A DNA stretch of 64,000 bases from Mauremys mutica (GCF_020497125.1 NC_059087.1:13301925-13365924), one strand, 5' to 3'. Counted from the first letter of the stretch, positions 1 to 14,900 are shown. Notes: generated by a model from the sequence alone, not told the origin. Program-made: numbers and translations.

Positions 1-2710
1 TTTAAAATTGCAAAATGTATCAGCCAACAAACAAGATTATGTGCTTATAAAATGGCAAACTTTTGCAAATTCTTTGAAATAAAAGCATAAAGAACCACAT
101 TAATATAATTTTTATTTATCTTCTCATTTGGAACAAAGATAAAACCTTGAGCAAAAATATATTTAAATTCAACTTAATTTACAAAAAAGAGGAAAAAATT
201 TAAAATAGGGCTTGTACTAAGTAAGCAAACATCAGCTATAGCCATGTTAGAGAGCACTTCTATGAAGGAGTAATTGAAAAAATTAATACATTCTAATATA
301 TCCCTTTATTTTGGGAACATCAGAACCACAGAAGTTTTGTTTTCATTCAGTGTTGTCACCACAGTCCATGCAATGTAATTTTTGAACTTGATACAATTTA
401 CCTGTTTTCTATAAAACATAGGCTGAATCAACTCTTCCTTCTTCATGGAAGTTTGATTTCACTGAAGTGAGGTACCATTGATGGTTGACTACATTTGTAA
501 ATGTTTGGAATTCAATGTTTCATGTTTTTATGACATTTTTATGATATAAACAATCTCTGTGTATTATAGAATATTTTGAAAATATTTCTGTGGAATTGCC
601 TCAGCTCAGAGGCAACAGATTACTTAGCAATTTGCTGATGAGATCTTAATTGGCAAAAATTACTAGAATTCTGAGTAAACACTGTATTACTAGTACAATA
701 AATACTGGCACACACAGTATACCATAGCTTTGTCTTCATTAGGTATTCATTGAAGGATTTCATCTTGTTTAATGTTGGTATCGTGGTACATATCAGAGCT
801 ATTCATTTAACAAATCTTATATCCTTGTTTTACAATTTTTGAAATTTTTGTTTTATCAATTTCATGTTTTTTTTCCAAAGGTTTCTGTGAAATGTTTATG
901 TAATGAAACTACGGTAGACGTATAATAATGTGCCATAAATATATCTTCAATACAGTTGTTTTTGCAGTAGGGTTTCTTTGTTATAAATGTAGGAGGTTGA
1001 GTTGCTGTCAGTGGTGGAACCCTATTAAATTGTATTTTCCCATTGGTACATTAAGAATAAATCCAGATGAACTACTCTGATCACAGTGGAATCTCTTCGT
1101 TCTGGGCTCTCCATTTCTCTCCCCTTTCAATATCTTTTTTCTCACCTGGTAGACTGCAGTTGTGATACTGCTCTTTGATTTTATGAGGGCATACAGATGG
1201 CTGCTGATGGTGTGCCTCCAAGGACCCTCTAGAAGTTGCTAGGGTCCTCTCTTAAGTTTGTGACATGTGCCAAGTGTCATCAGTCCATTTATCAAAAAAT
1301 CCAAGGTTACTATCCAAAATGCAAGTTTTCTGTTTTTCAGAGTTACTGTCAATCCCAAACCCCATTTTTAAAAATACACTTTATTTTACAGGCCAGTAGT
1401 ACTAATAATCTCAATAATAAGTTTCCCTGTCAGCATAGCAGTAATTAATCATAGCATATATTTTTCAGTGGCTTGTTCTGAAAGGAATACCATTAACTTT
1501 AAATCTAGTGTATTTGGAGAAAGAGTTAAAAATAAGTTTGATACATCCTCTGCCTCCTGCTGATATTTATGGCTTCGATAATATTTTCCTGTTCTGTTTC
1601 TCTCGCCTATTGCTGCTCAAAAGGGCCACCAGAGACCAACTGATTAAATGATTACATTGTGAAACTGGCTCTGCACATAGTTCTGTCAGATACACAAGTA
1701 AAGAAACTGATACTGTAGAGAACTTCTTTGCTAACTTTTAATTATAATAACCTCAGGTGTTACTTGTAACAGTTGGGGAAAACATTAGACAAAAGTGTGA
1801 TTATTTTTCAAGTTAATATTTTAATAAAGACTTCGGTAGAAATAAACTTGCCAAAATAAAGGTCTTTTGTGTTTACATCACCTTGAAACAAAAATATTTT
1901 TCCACATTTAAACAAATGGCACCAATCTTAATATGGTTTGCCTTAGCTGTTTTGAAATGGAATCTTGCTATGCTCTACTCAGATTTCTGTATCTGTCTGT
2001 TGGTGCAAAAAATGTAAAAACATAGAATGAACCATTAATGTGGCATCTAGTTCTTCTTGGCTATCAGTAATTATTTTAATTGTAGAAATTCATCATGTGT
2101 AGTTAAGAAAAATAGACTTAGCCGAGTAGCGAATTAAATAAAGACAGTGAGCATTGCTGTTTATGAAGCATTTCAATTCTTAAATTATGTTCTTGTTCTC
2201 CAGACGGTTTGATTTTATTCAGAAGTGTGGGGGGCAGCTTTCATTAGTCCTCAGTAGTGGGTGAGAATGATGTAGTGCTGTTTAGCTTTATTCCTTGAAA
2301 AAAGCATTCAAACTTTGATATGTTTGACTGTCGTTGATTGTGGCAGCACAGAAGAATTGCAGTTCAGAGGACACTGCTCAGATACGATTTCCTGGAGGAA
2401 ATCTTGCTACTTAATATCGATCTCTCTACCAGTCTAGGACACTATTTGCATACTTTGAGAGTGTTGTTAATTGCCTTCAGCAGAAATAATGGTAACTGTG
2501 TTGAGAGAGACTAGTGGGAGAAGTTTACAGGAAGGAAACATGGTGAATCTTCAGGGTTTGTTCAGATATGGAAGCTGAAGAAGCTTCTTCCAGATATGGA
2601 AGCTCTTCTTTTGTTTTAACTCTAGACAGGCGTCTCACTAATTTACTTTTAATTGTTCATGGATTGATTGGTAAAATGTGTTCATAAGTATTTTTACTTT
2701 GTTCCCATAG
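1..2710. other. Intron upstream of exon A; no gene seen
   Basis: AT-rich intronic sequence with no exon, RNA gene or clear mobile element recognised. A small local duplication (cagatatggaagct twice between about 2563 and 2606, around gaagaagcttcttc) lies close to the exon. The preceding SFSWAP exon (the acidic stretch before SURP1) was looked for and not found, so it lies upstream of base 1. Confidence 0.6.
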
Positions 2711-2936
2711 CCACCAACTGCAAAAATGCATGCAATTATAGAGCGTACTGCAAATTTTGTGTGCAAGCAGGGAGTTCAGTTTGAGATTATGCTGAAAGCC
2801 AAGCAAGCCCGCAATTCTCAGTTTGACTTCTTGCGATTCGATCACTACCTCAACCCCTATTACAAACTCGTTCAGAAGGCTATGAAGGAGGGACGATATG
2901 CTGCTCCTTCTGAAAACAAAACGGAAGAAAAAAAGA
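2711..2936 (+). CDS. SFSWAP: SFSWAP exon A: SURP domain 1
   Basis: The acceptor is ttcccatag|ccacca and the donor aaaaga|gtaagt. The exon starts in phase 0 with [10 protein letters not shown] and ends one base into a codon that is completed at 4758. It encodes almost the whole first SURP (SWAP) module: the helix [13 protein letters not shown], the motif [18 protein letters not shown], and [23 protein letters not shown] modules are alpha-helical protein-interaction domains; the one in SF3A1 binds splicing factor SF1. A Lys/Glu tail (ENKTEEKK) begins the acidic linker. The first ATG in the exon (2726) is an internal Met, not a start. Confidence 0.96.
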
Positions 2937-5900
2937 GTAAGTTATTGTTCGATATAAAATACATGTCTTGATCATGTGTGGTTTTATAAATGTTCTCTGC
3001 TTTATTTTGAAAAAATGAGGCAATTACCTGAACTGGAATAAGGCAGGGCCACATGGGAGTTACTACATTCTGTCTATGTAAATTACTCCAGTTTCATTTG
3101 GGTAAGGTGGTGATCACTTCCTGTCCTAAACTGTTGTGTATTGCTGCTACACCTCTACCCCGATATAACACCACCCGATATAACATGAATTTGGATATAA
3201 CGCGGTAAAGCAGCGCTCCGGCGGGGCTGCGCGCTCTGGTGGATCAAATCAAGTTCAATATAACGTGGTTTCACCTATAACGCAGTAAGATTTTTTTGGC
3301 TGCTTATTACCTCAGAAGTGGCTGAATGTCATGGGTACATGAAGTGATCACTGTATATAGCCTGCTTTTGGATGAAAGTTGCCACATATTTGTAAAAATG
3401 CTTTTGTTTGGCTTTCTTTCTGCACCTTTCTGGTAGCATTTGCTTTTTGTAGAATTAATTGCATGATACTATGTTTTCTAAATCTTGTGCAAATGTAAAA
3501 GAACTGAAGTCTTCGTTGAATTATTTATTGATCTTTGTTTCCCGAAAGGGGAATACATTGCGTAGAGGGGGAGCAGGGCAATCACTGAGAAAGCATTCAG
3601 CTAATTAGTACACAGGAAATAATGGTTTACTTAATGTTGACAACTTAGTTATATGTAGCACCAGTATGTGTGAGCTGCAATATTCACAAGTAAAATTTTA
3701 GGAATATGTAAGTAGTACTGTCAAAATAAAGTAGTTTAAAAATCTGCCGTGCATTTGCGCACCCTCACTCTAATATGGAATGCTCACTCTATAAAGAAGA
3801 AAAGAAATAAACAGCCACATTTTATTTTTTTGAAGCGCTGGCATGTTAATAGGACAATATGCTGTCGTCCTATAATTGAGATTGTTACAGTGCCTCAGGA
3901 CAAAGGAAGTTTACTTTTACAGCAAAATAATTTTAAAAAAATCTCTAAAGGGAGAACATTTTATATTATTCAGATCTAAGAGCTGCTGTGGTCTTGGAGC
4001 ACCTATAATAAATTCTGTTGGCTTCTAAAGTCTATTAGTCCATTGGAAAATTACCCCATGCAACTAAATATTAGTCTTAATTTGATAGCTAACCATGCTT
4101 GTTTGTGTCTCTCATTTTTAGTAGTCTGCCTGTAAGACAGTAAATGGTTTTAAGACTTCAATTTGTCCGATAGATTAATAATTTATGATAGCCAGTAATG
4201 CTACTGTGCCTCTTCTGTTTTAACCCTTTTTTCAGGGTTTAATAATCTGTAGCCATGGGCTTGGCCTATACTGTTGAAAAAACTTAAAACATAAAGCCTT
4301 CAACTATGTATACAAGTGAGAGTGGAAATTTACTTTGCACATAAATTTCATTTGAACTTGAACTGCTATAAATTATGCTTGTTCAAATATGTATGCATCT
4401 GTCTGGCATTATGTAAATAATGCCAACTTTTAAATGGTCACAAGAGAACATTTTAATTGTATTGTGTAATAGTTTAGTTTGTCAAGATTCATTAGGCTTT
4501 TCATTTTTGTTCTGTAGCTGTTATTGAAAATAAAAGGAGATACAAAATACCAGATTTAAAGAACTCAAAGTTCATTCACACATTAGAATTTCTATAGGTT
4601 ATTCCTTGAATGATTGAGTTTCTTAAAGCCATAGTTTCTAACGGTGTTCAAAATTAACTCTATTCCTGCTCCCTTTCTCCCTACTTGACACCTCTTAAAA
4701 TGGCAAGAGAGAGAAATCAAACTAAAATCCCTCCTCTAAACATTGGCTTTTATGTAGATTCAAAAGTTAACTCTGATGAAGAGGAGGATGACGATGATGA
4801 AGATGGCAACTACCTGCATCCGAGTCTCTTTGCCTCAAAAAAGTGCAGTAGACTTGAAGAGCTTATGAAGGTAAGCCGTCTGGAGAATGGACTTTCTTTT
4901 GTTCTCTTTGTAGAGTATCAATCACAATGGGGTCCTGGTCCATGACTTGGGTTCCAAGGTGCTACTGTAATACAAATTACTACTACTAATAGAAGGTATT
5001 TGACCATATTAAAACTATGGTTTTAGGTTGTAATGCTTCAAGTTGCAATTTCTGATTTGTATCCGGTACAGTCTTTGTAATGCCATACTTCCCTTGCTTT
5101 GTTGACACAGCCGGAAAAAATAGAGCCTACATATTGGTAAAAATCTTTGGAATATATAACTTTTGTGCTTCAGTTTTCCTGCCTCATGCTTTCTTAATTT
5201 CCTGGACACCCTTGCTAATTGCCAAGATTAGTAGTTTGAATAGTTAGTTCTATTCCCTGACAACCAGCCTTCTCCTCTATTTTATTTTATAGTGAAGTAG
5301 TTGTGCTGAAATTGTGACATACTTTTAATGGCAAAAATCTTATGTCCTAAGCACAAGGTCGAGCAGCGCAAGAAGCTGGATTGTGAAGGAGAATCTTCTC
5401 AATCACAGATCTGCTGCAGTATCAACGTTGATTTAGAAAATTATTGGGGGAAAAAATTGCTTTTTATTTTCAAGTTAGGTTTGCCCTATTAGGAAAATAG
5501 TTTAACATTTATTTCCTGATCACTTGAATAAAAAAATCCTACGTGAACCCTGACATGTAAATCATATTATTTTTAGCAGTCTACTTTTATCTTTGAGGTC
5601 TTCTGGCTTTGAATATACCTTTTTCTGTTGCATAACAATAAAGGATTGTTTCCATATTAACTATATATCAGCAATAAACAGTTCTTTAAGAGATCTTGTC
5701 CCTTCATACATTGTCTCAACTTAATGTTTTCTTTTTACACTTTAATAGAATCCTAGTATCTAATGATGGTTTAATTGAATGACATTTTGACAATTAAATG
5801 TTATCCATTTATTTTTACAAGACTGTTAAGCATTTTTGTTTCCTGTATTTATTCAAGATACCTTGCTAATGGTAATGGCATAAACAGCTATAAGAATGTA

Positions 5901-8900
5901 ATGGAGACTAATCTTTCACTTATATTTTTGAGGATGTATAAGGGGAATGGTAAAAATGCTAAGTGGCCAATAATAAAAAACCCTGGCTGGAATGATTTAG
6001 TTGGTGTTGGTCCTGCTTTGAGCAGGGGATTGGACTAGATGACCTCCTGAGGTCTCTTCCAACCCTAATATTCTATAGAAATACCTCATATTTTCACAAG
6101 ACCCACCATTGATATTTAATGCTAGCTTTGATAGCATGTTACTTGTAAGGCAGCTACAGAATTCCTCATCTTACAGGTTTATTTAAAAATGTACAAATAC
6201 AGTAACTCCTCACTTAAAGTCATCCCAGTTAACGTTGTTTCGTTGTTACGTTGCTGATCAATTAGGGAACATGCTCATTTAAAGTTGTGCAATGCTCCCT
6301 TCTAATGTCGTTTGGCAGCTGCCTGCTTTGTCCACTGCTTGCAGGAAGAGCAGCCTGTTGCAGCTAGTTGCACCACCTCAAGCAAACTTCACACTCATCA
6401 GAGCTGTGAACAGTATTAAATTGTTTGTTTAAAACATATACTGTGTGTGTATATATAATGTATAGTTTTTTGTCCGGAGAAAAAAATTTCCCTGGAACGT
6501 AACCTTCCTTTCCCCTCCCCAACCCTCCCCTCATTAACATTAATTCTTATGGGGAAATTGGCTTCGCTTGACATTGTTTCGCTTAGTCACATTTTTCAGG
6601 AACATAACTACAACATTAAGCAAGGAGTTACTGTATGCTGTTTTATCATTCTTATTGTTCACTTCAGGTATGCTTCTGTGATAAATCGAAGACTTTTCAG
6701 CAGGTTTCTAGCCAGGGTGACATAAAAGGTATAAAGGATAGACCTTTAATGTGTAAGAGAGACTTGTGTTCCGAACAGTGTGTCATTATTTCTCTAAAGC
6801 ATAACAGTGAGGCATTCTGAAGTCATTGGGGGAAGGGGGTGTTATATTGCTGTTCTTCGTCCTCAAATTTAGAAGTTCTAAATGCTTGTAGTTAAAATTG
6901 TTGATCAAGTGTTACATTGATGTCATTACAATTTCTGCAGCCTTTAAAAGTGGTGGATCCTGATCATCCACTTGCAGCACTTGTCCGCAAAGCTCAGTCT
7001 GACAATAACTCATCTACTCCACAATCAGCAGATGGTACAGCCATACAGACATCACAGGTGGACTATCCTGCAGATTGTAAGTACATTGTGACACAAAGAT
7101 TATAGTAAATGTGAGAATTGTCCTCTTTATAGATGAAAGTAATGAGAGGTGATAGTATTGATCTATCTTTCCAGTTACTTGGTGTAACTGGAAAGATAGA
7201 TAGATTATTTAAGGACTGGTAACTTCCCAGTGTAAGTTTTACACCAAGAACATTATTTTTCTGGTGTCTTAATTAAGCCTTAAAGAGGTTCTGTTTGTTT
7301 TTATTTTGAGAGAAAATGGAATTTCTTTTATACCATATAATTCCAGCAGTCACAAATCCAGTACCTGTACCTGATTTCCTAGGGAGTGTGGGCATATGGG
7401 ATCTCAAGATCAAGCCCCATGCTTTCTTGCACTGCCGTATAGTTGATAGTAATTTATCTTGGGATTGCTTAATAATGAACGGAAATTACTTGGATTTATA
7501 CTAGGTCCGTAGTATATGCAGATGGATGTCTAGTAGGAATGAAACAAAACTCTCTTTAATGCTTTCAGTATGAAGTACACTAGCAATATTACACATATGT
7601 ATAAGTTATGCCATCAGTGTTTTAAACTTCCCACTCTTGGGTGCTCACATAGTAACAATAGAAAGAAATGCCTCTTCCCACCTCTGGACACTTCCATTCC
7701 ATGATTTCATCACTCCCTAACTGAGGTCACTCCGGTCCACTTCATTCTGTGTAGGATTGACTAATGCATTTGAAACTACAGCTTATTTAGCGTCCACCAA
7801 ATTGCTTTCTGGACAAGATAGACCAACATGAACATCTCACACCAGGCCTCCTGTGAGCTTCTCAAGCTCAGTGTCCAATTCCAGATTCAGATCAAAGTTC
7901 TGGTGCTACTCCACAAGTACTCCACTGGGTTGAGGCCTACTTATTTTAGAGACAGATGAACCTATTAATTGAGAGAGAGAGAGACTGAATGCTCTGTTAA
8001 TTGCTGATGATTGAATCAGAAATGGTCAGTCTTCATGCTGTCTCAGTTGCTGATATGTGCCAGTTCCATTTCCTTGTCGGTCGCTCTTACCAGAGGACAG
8101 ATTTCAAGGAGATTCAGAGGACAGTTACCATTGTAAGATCAGTCATGGTACTAAATTTGACGTTACACAAAACTCTTGGAGTTCATAACCGTCTGTGCAT
8201 GTTACTGTTTTTTCCAGACTCAAAATGAGAACCACAGTAGATGTTGAAAACAATGTACTTGTCCCACTAACAAGATACCCATTCCCTCCTGGCTGTGCTT
8301 CATGATGATCTGGTGGACAGTCTCAGAGAACACCTGATAGGTGTACAATTTTCTCATCCTCCTGCTAGTCTTGTCACAAATGCATCTGCAACTGCTATTT
8401 TTTGATTGGCTAAACTGATCAGTTTGCTCAGAACATCCCGAAATGCAGTGACTGATTGTCCACATGACCCAACTTGTTCAGTGCCTCCTAGCATAAATTT
8501 CAAGTGATTATCCTGGAAAGTATAAGCAGTACAATTTTTTTGAAATCTGTGCCTGAATAAGAGAGGCTTTATAAATATGGAATAAGATCTCTTTTGAGCC
8601 TGGGAAATGGAAAACTTTGAGAAAGAAAGTTATTTATTTTTAACGTATCTATGAACAGGGAATTAGAACCTGTGAAGTGTTTTCTGTATTACCTGTCTCT
8701 CTTGATCACCTTTTGTCCATAAGTGGGACAAGATTCATCAGCTGAGAACCAGAGAATTGGCATTGTGTCAAGTTTTACCTCTCCAGTTTTCTGCTCATTT
8801 GCCACCGTAAAAACAACCAACCCTTGCTTGTCTCCCTGTAGAAACATTCTAGTTTGGAAAGGACAAATAATATCATTCACGGCCTTCCTTATGGAACTCA

Positions 8901-11900
8901 CTTTTTATCAGAATAGTGCAGATGTTTGTGAATGTGGCACAGCTTGTTAACTACCGTCAACTACTATGATTTATATATAAGCCTGTGGTGATTTAGGATC
9001 TGCCAAGTTTGCAAGGTGGGAGACTTTTTTGAAAGGTTGTTCAATGTATTAGAGTAAAACTACAAAATAGTCTACCTTTGAGCATGCAGCATGTATAACT
9101 ATCTTACACATAAATGCTGTTTGTTATTGTGTACCATGTTATTTGTGCTATGCTTTTGAATGGTTTTGAAGAAGATTGAGTATTGATTTTGCTAAAGGAA
9201 TCAGTGTGTGAAACACTGCATAAGGTTCTTTGTGTTTTGGGTTTATTTTGGTTATGGGTTTGGGGTTTGTTTGGTTTTTTTGATTCTCCCCACCCCCAAC
9301 TTCCAAAAATATGGCTTTAGAGAAGAATTAGTTAATTTGCTTTCACTTTTAGTGTAGCTCCACAAGAAATACTTACTATAAATGCACTCTGGCAGCTCTT
9401 TAATGCCAGCAAGCCTCATTAAATACTCAGCTCATTATGCTTGGTTTCCCTCTTTGATTTATTGTATAGATTTAAAGAAAGCAGCTCTAACCATGGGTCG
9501 TATATGAGCATTGACTCCATCTTCCTATGATCAGTCTACTTTTCAATAGACCAAATGCACAGAGTTGCTGCCTAAATGACTTCAAGCTTTTATCAAACGA
9601 AGTACAGCAGGTTTAAATAATTTCTGAAGTGTTTTAGTGATCATCATGTAACTTGGTCTTTCTTGGTAGTAAAAATTATCTGGTAAATTGTTCAAAAAGG
9701 GCATAAATTAATTTAAATTTAAAATTATTTGTATTTATAAATCCCCATCCAACTTGGGAGAAATAAAACCACCAATTAAAAAAGAAAATAGCAAGGTCTT
9801 AATAGTAATTTTGGATGATTACACTTCATATTACCTTTTTCTTACAAAATGGCCTTTTCTCTTTATCTTAAAATAGATAGCATGGAAATAAAAAAGAGTT
9901 AGAAAGTCAGATGGTGTCCAATTTGAGTATTCTTTGACTGTGGTTGTTTATGTGATAATTCAAGATAATCTATAGACGTCTTCTGCAATCCATTAAATAA
10001 ATCTGAATATATCATGAAGGATGACATGATTGTTTCATGCTATCTACACAGTAACATCATGGTAATTTAGGATGGGTCATATCTGTGACTAGTGGTTGAT
10101 GTTTCTAGAGAGGACTGAATCAACATCCAAAACAGTTGAATCCAAATCTGGAAGTTCGTTTTGATGGCAGCATTCAGGCTCAAGTCTTTAACACAAGCCT
10201 AGCTAGGTGTCTGGTAAATTCATTGCCTTGAGCTGATTCCTTGTGGCCTACATTCTCAAAAGAGTGGGTAGTGATTTGGGGAGATTTAACTTTGAGACAT
10301 CTTAAAGGGTCCTAATTTTCAGAAGGCAAGTGCTTAGCATTCCTTAAATATATGGTCCCTTTCAGCTGTTTTGGGTTTAAGCAAATGGAAACTGAGGCAC
10401 TCAAAATGCCAGTTATGCTTAAATTTGTCATTTTCTATAGTTCATTTTCTTCAGCTCTCTAAGCAGGCATATTTTAAATGGCTGGGCAGTTGAGGTGAGT
10501 TATTCACGCAAATAGTTCTGTCAAATGCGTCTTTTTAAGGGAGGAGCGTTGGAAGATCTGTTTCACAGTAAAGCGGCTCTTTTGCTCATTAATGAGTTGA
10601 ATTTTGTACAGGTTGGAAGTTTGCTTTTGATGCATCTGAAAATTGCAAAATAAAGTACAGTGTACATGATGAAACGAGATGGTCTAGAGACCTTAAATGA
10701 GCCTCTCTCAAGATTAAATAAGGAAGTAGGCAAGTAACAGACTGCAGGGGTATTCTAGATTTGCTAATTGTTAGAAAATAATTTTTTTTTCTATGATTGG
10801 TTTTTGGTACTTTCAGGATCCAGCTGTCATAATTGCTACTTAACAAAATCAGAACATAGCAGTGGCTTTTCCGTAAATGTAGGGGGGAAAAAGGAACATT
10901 TTTGTTTTTATAATTTTTTCCCATCTAAATGATATCTTTATTATGGTGTGGAGAATATATTATATGTGCTTGTGCTTAAAAGTTATATGTTAAAAAGGTG
11001 GTGATAGGACTAAGGACTAGTCTACACTTACGAGCCGGGTCGACGCGGTGAGTTCGACTTCTCGGAGTTCGAACTATCGCGTCTAATCTGGACGCAATAG
11101 TTCGAACTCCGGAAGCGATAGTTCGAACTCCAAAAGGCGTTGGCGGAGTCGACCTTGGAGCCGCGGACTTCGATTCCACGGCGTCTGGACGGGTGAGTAG
11201 TTCAAACTAGGGTACTTCGAATTCAGCTACGCTATTCACGTAGCTGAATTTGCGTACCCTAGTTCGACCCCGCTTCTTAGTGTCCTTATTGGGGAACTTA
11301 TTGGGGAACTTTGTTACAATTATGTCCTTCCGTGTATAAGCATTGAATCTGTTTGGCTCTATCTGTACAGAATGGGTTTCTATTTTGTCTATCAGTAATT
11401 TACCTTAGTAAATTGCAGTGCAGTACAATTTGTTTTTCTTCAAGACACATTCAAGAATTTGATGATAAATTTTAGAATCGCATCCCTCAGAAGCAAAGCA
11501 GTAACAGCTATACATTTTTCTGTAGATTGTTGTCTCAAAATCTTCTAAACACGATGGCCAGGTAGTCAACCTTTTGCTCATCTATAGAAGCAAAGTTCCT
11601 CGGTGGTGATTTAGTACCAATAAATTCAGTGCATTTAAGATGCTGAATGTGAATATTTTTTCTCTTGCTATTTTTTACTGTAAGGGAATATCTGGAGATG
11701 TGATAGGCTCTCTGCTAAATCAGGCATTCTATTAAGCAGGGATGGGAGAAGTCAGATAATTAGACAATCAAGAAATGCACCAATCTTTCCATATACAGCA
11801 TATTGGATGTTAAATGTTGGTCATAATTTTCAAATCTGTATCAAGTTTTAAAAATTTACACATAATCCTGTTTGTATTTTGCAAAGTTTTTACTAAGTCA

Positions 11901-14900
11901 CATCTGAAATTATTGCATGGATTTTTTTTCTGTTCCATTGTTTAAATTTTACAAATATCGCTGCATAGTAATTGATAGAATGCATGTTTAAAGTCAGATA
12001 AAGATTAAACTAAAATTTTGAATTTTGGGAATGTGAAATCATTGCACTGAATTTCCTTGGTTTCTAAATCTGTTAAGCAATATAACCAGCCATTGATAAA
12101 TCACTAGCTAAAAGGTGTATCGTTCTTACTACAGTACTTTGCGTGTATTATGAGTGAAGTTTGGGGTAAACGAGAGGGGAAGGATTGTGGAATTCCAAAA
12201 ACTAGACATTGCAATTTTCCGTGGTAAAATAACCTCACGGAATGACAGGAACCTCTTGAATTAAAACCCTATTGAGCTAGATGGAGGTAGTTAATTTTTC
12301 CCTGCAATTGTGGAATGCCACCTTATAGAAGAACCAGGGCAGTTCTCCTGTACAGGCATGGGGCAGTGTATGAGGAGCCTGATACACTCTCTGCATTGAA
12401 GTGAAATCAACTGTGTGGGGGTTTCTTTGTTGTCAAAGATGGGAATTGGGGGCAGGCCTGCTGAATTGACGATTCCTCATGCTTATACCATGTGCATTTA
12501 CCTGTAGGCATCTTTCTCAAGTTGAAGCCCTGGTTCTCTTTTCTGTACTTCAAAGATAACCTCTTTGATCTGAGATACAAGTCTAGCGCCGCTATTACCA
12601 TTCCTATGCTGCTTCATTATGGAGATTGCATCTTGAGTTGCCATGTTTACCCCCCCAATTCTCTTTTGAGACTATTTGGCTTCCATTGGATGCCATTTCT
12701 TTCGCAATACCCGTTTGTTTATTCCTTGGTGCAAGACAGAATGCAAGGGACAGCTGTGGGTTAAATATGGGTGAAATACAGGGCTCATGAAAATGAAGGT
12801 TTTAAAGACCTGGCTTTACGAGTATGTGCCATTCAAACTTCCTACACAGATCTATTGAAGCATCTCAAGCTTAGTGTACAGTATCACTACTTTTCTAGTC
12901 CTGAGCCTTTCTAGACCAGCCTTTCTAGACCTGCCCTTCACCCAAGCCATCATACATTTTGCTTTGAATAGAGACTTGAGATAAGCGTAAACGCTCTCTC
13001 TGGGTCTGAACATCTCTGAACTTTGGAGTTTGTCCTCTCTACTGTAGAGAAAAATCCACTGGCAATGGGATGAGACTAACCAACTTATTTTCACAACTGA
13101 AAATTATGCTGTTCATAACTAAACACCAGTGGCACATTCAGCTGGTGTTTAGTTATAAACAGCAGTGGCACACCAGTGGCACATTCAGCTGGTGTTTCAT
13201 AAATGAGGGATTCATACATCTATAATTAATAGAATAACACATTAACAGCTGTGAATTTTGTATTTTTTGTCTCTTGAGGATGAAATTATAATTTTGTTGT
13301 GCCACTAGCGCATATGAATTATGCAGGCTTTTGCAGCCCATGACAGTGAGGCTATAAAGCTAATGCTGAAGTATTCTAAATAGACATTCCTCTGTAAGGC
13401 ATATTCCAGCTACAACCAAAAACCCTTGCAAACTTTAATGTTTCAGGTTTTGTGCATGCATATATAGTTTTTAAGCTAATTAATTGGGCAAATTGTTTCT
13501 TATTCTACATGACTGGATACAGATTAAATTGTAACTTTAAGTCCAAAAGTTGTAATGCAACTATATCTTTAATATTAAAAAGAGGGAAATTGATTAACCA
13601 GGCAACTTGGATTTTTGGCAGATTATGTAAATTAACATCTTACTTGTCCTGGGTAATCTGGAAATATTCATTAATCTTTTTTTCTAAAAATATTTAGAAT
13701 TAAGTAAACCTTTACTAGAACTTTTCTGTATTAAAATTAATTTTACTCTAATAGTACCTCTCTGATTAATGTTCTAATTTTCTTTCCTCAAATTAAAGAA
13801 GCTGATTTTGAGTATAAAATACAAATTATTTTTCCTAATATTTGCAGTGCACACATGGTTTTAATTTAGCTAAAACTTATAAAGTATTAACTTTCATGAA
13901 GAAAAATTGCATGTTAGCCTGCTTTTCATATGCCTTTAGTGGTTCACTTCACTGCTCGTGCCTTTTTGGTTTCCAGTTGGCCTTGGATGTGCTCTGATAC
14001 CACGTTCAATATGTCTGTCTCATTTAACCTAAATGTGTTGATGTGAACCATATTCCTTCTCCTATACCAGAAAAATAAATAAAACATTACTTGATTTGAA
14101 ATATGAATCAGTGACATTCTAGTTACCGTAGCAGTGTTTTACTATGCTTTTACTATGTTTTACTATGTGCTTTTTCTTCAAACTTCCGGAACTGTTGATC
14201 TTAAAACAAATGGGTTTTTTTTTTTATTTCTTTATAGCAACAGTGGCAGCCATGTATTACAGTTACTATATGCTACCCGATGGAACCTATTGCCTGGCAC
14301 CTCCACCTCCAGGAATAGATGTTGCTACCTATTACAGTGCACTGCCTGCAGGGATGACTGTATCAAGCACTACAGGAGTAACATCAGTACCTCCACCTCC
14401 TGGTACTACACCTCCACCTCCCCCAGATGCAACTGATTCCAATAGTGGGTTAACTTCTACTACACCTGCTCCAAGGTACCATACTTTCATGTTATATGTA
14501 TGTTTCCTATATTCAGCTTGAAAAAATATTGTTTTTTAAGCAATGAAGGTTTAATTTTAGTTTCACCATTGTAACAGAATGCCTCTTATTGACAGTATCT
14601 AGGGGCGATGGTTCATAGTTTGGATCAGATGTGGTCAGGAACACACTACAAATGCATTATAAATTCCTAGAAACATAATTATTACCACACATAAAATCCA
14701 TTTAAAATATTAAATGTGTTCTTTTCCTGCATGAAATTGATCCATATCTGAGGCATGTTTAATTTAGCTGTGACATTAAAAACATATCAAGTTAGATTGC
14801 TTGTGATCAGTTAGACACTTGTAACAACTGTTTTTGTTTTAAAGCAGCTTGGATTATGTGCACCACTACTGTATAAACCAGTGTAAAATATTTTGAAACA

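Larger units (their letters stand above)
4871..6940. other. Intron B-C
   Basis: GT-AG intron of 2.07 kb. It contains a CR1 LINE 3' tail (about 5960-6080) and a Tigger-like MITE (6200-6633). The remainder is unremarkable AT-rich sequence. Confidence 0.8.
7077..14237. other. Intron C-D (7.2 kb)
   Basis: Mostly unique-looking AT-rich sequence. It contains a short perfect hairpin (7161-7201), a CpG-rich MITE (11011-11288) and a small palindromic duplication (13115-13197). The stretches at about 7700-8930 and 12400-13090 are less AT-rich and may be decayed repeats, but I cannot name them. The polypyrimidine tract before exon D is very strong. Confidence 0.7.

Noticed and set aside
4685..4757. An alternative N-terminal exon extension with its own ATG
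   Set aside because: The reading is open by chance before the exon B acceptor. The phase from exon A joins exactly at 4758, and the extra residues match nothing known in SFSWAP.
14134..14436. A separate 100-codon ORF beginning in the intron
   Set aside because: It is an overlapping wrong-frame reading of SFSWAP exon D and the T-rich tract before it.
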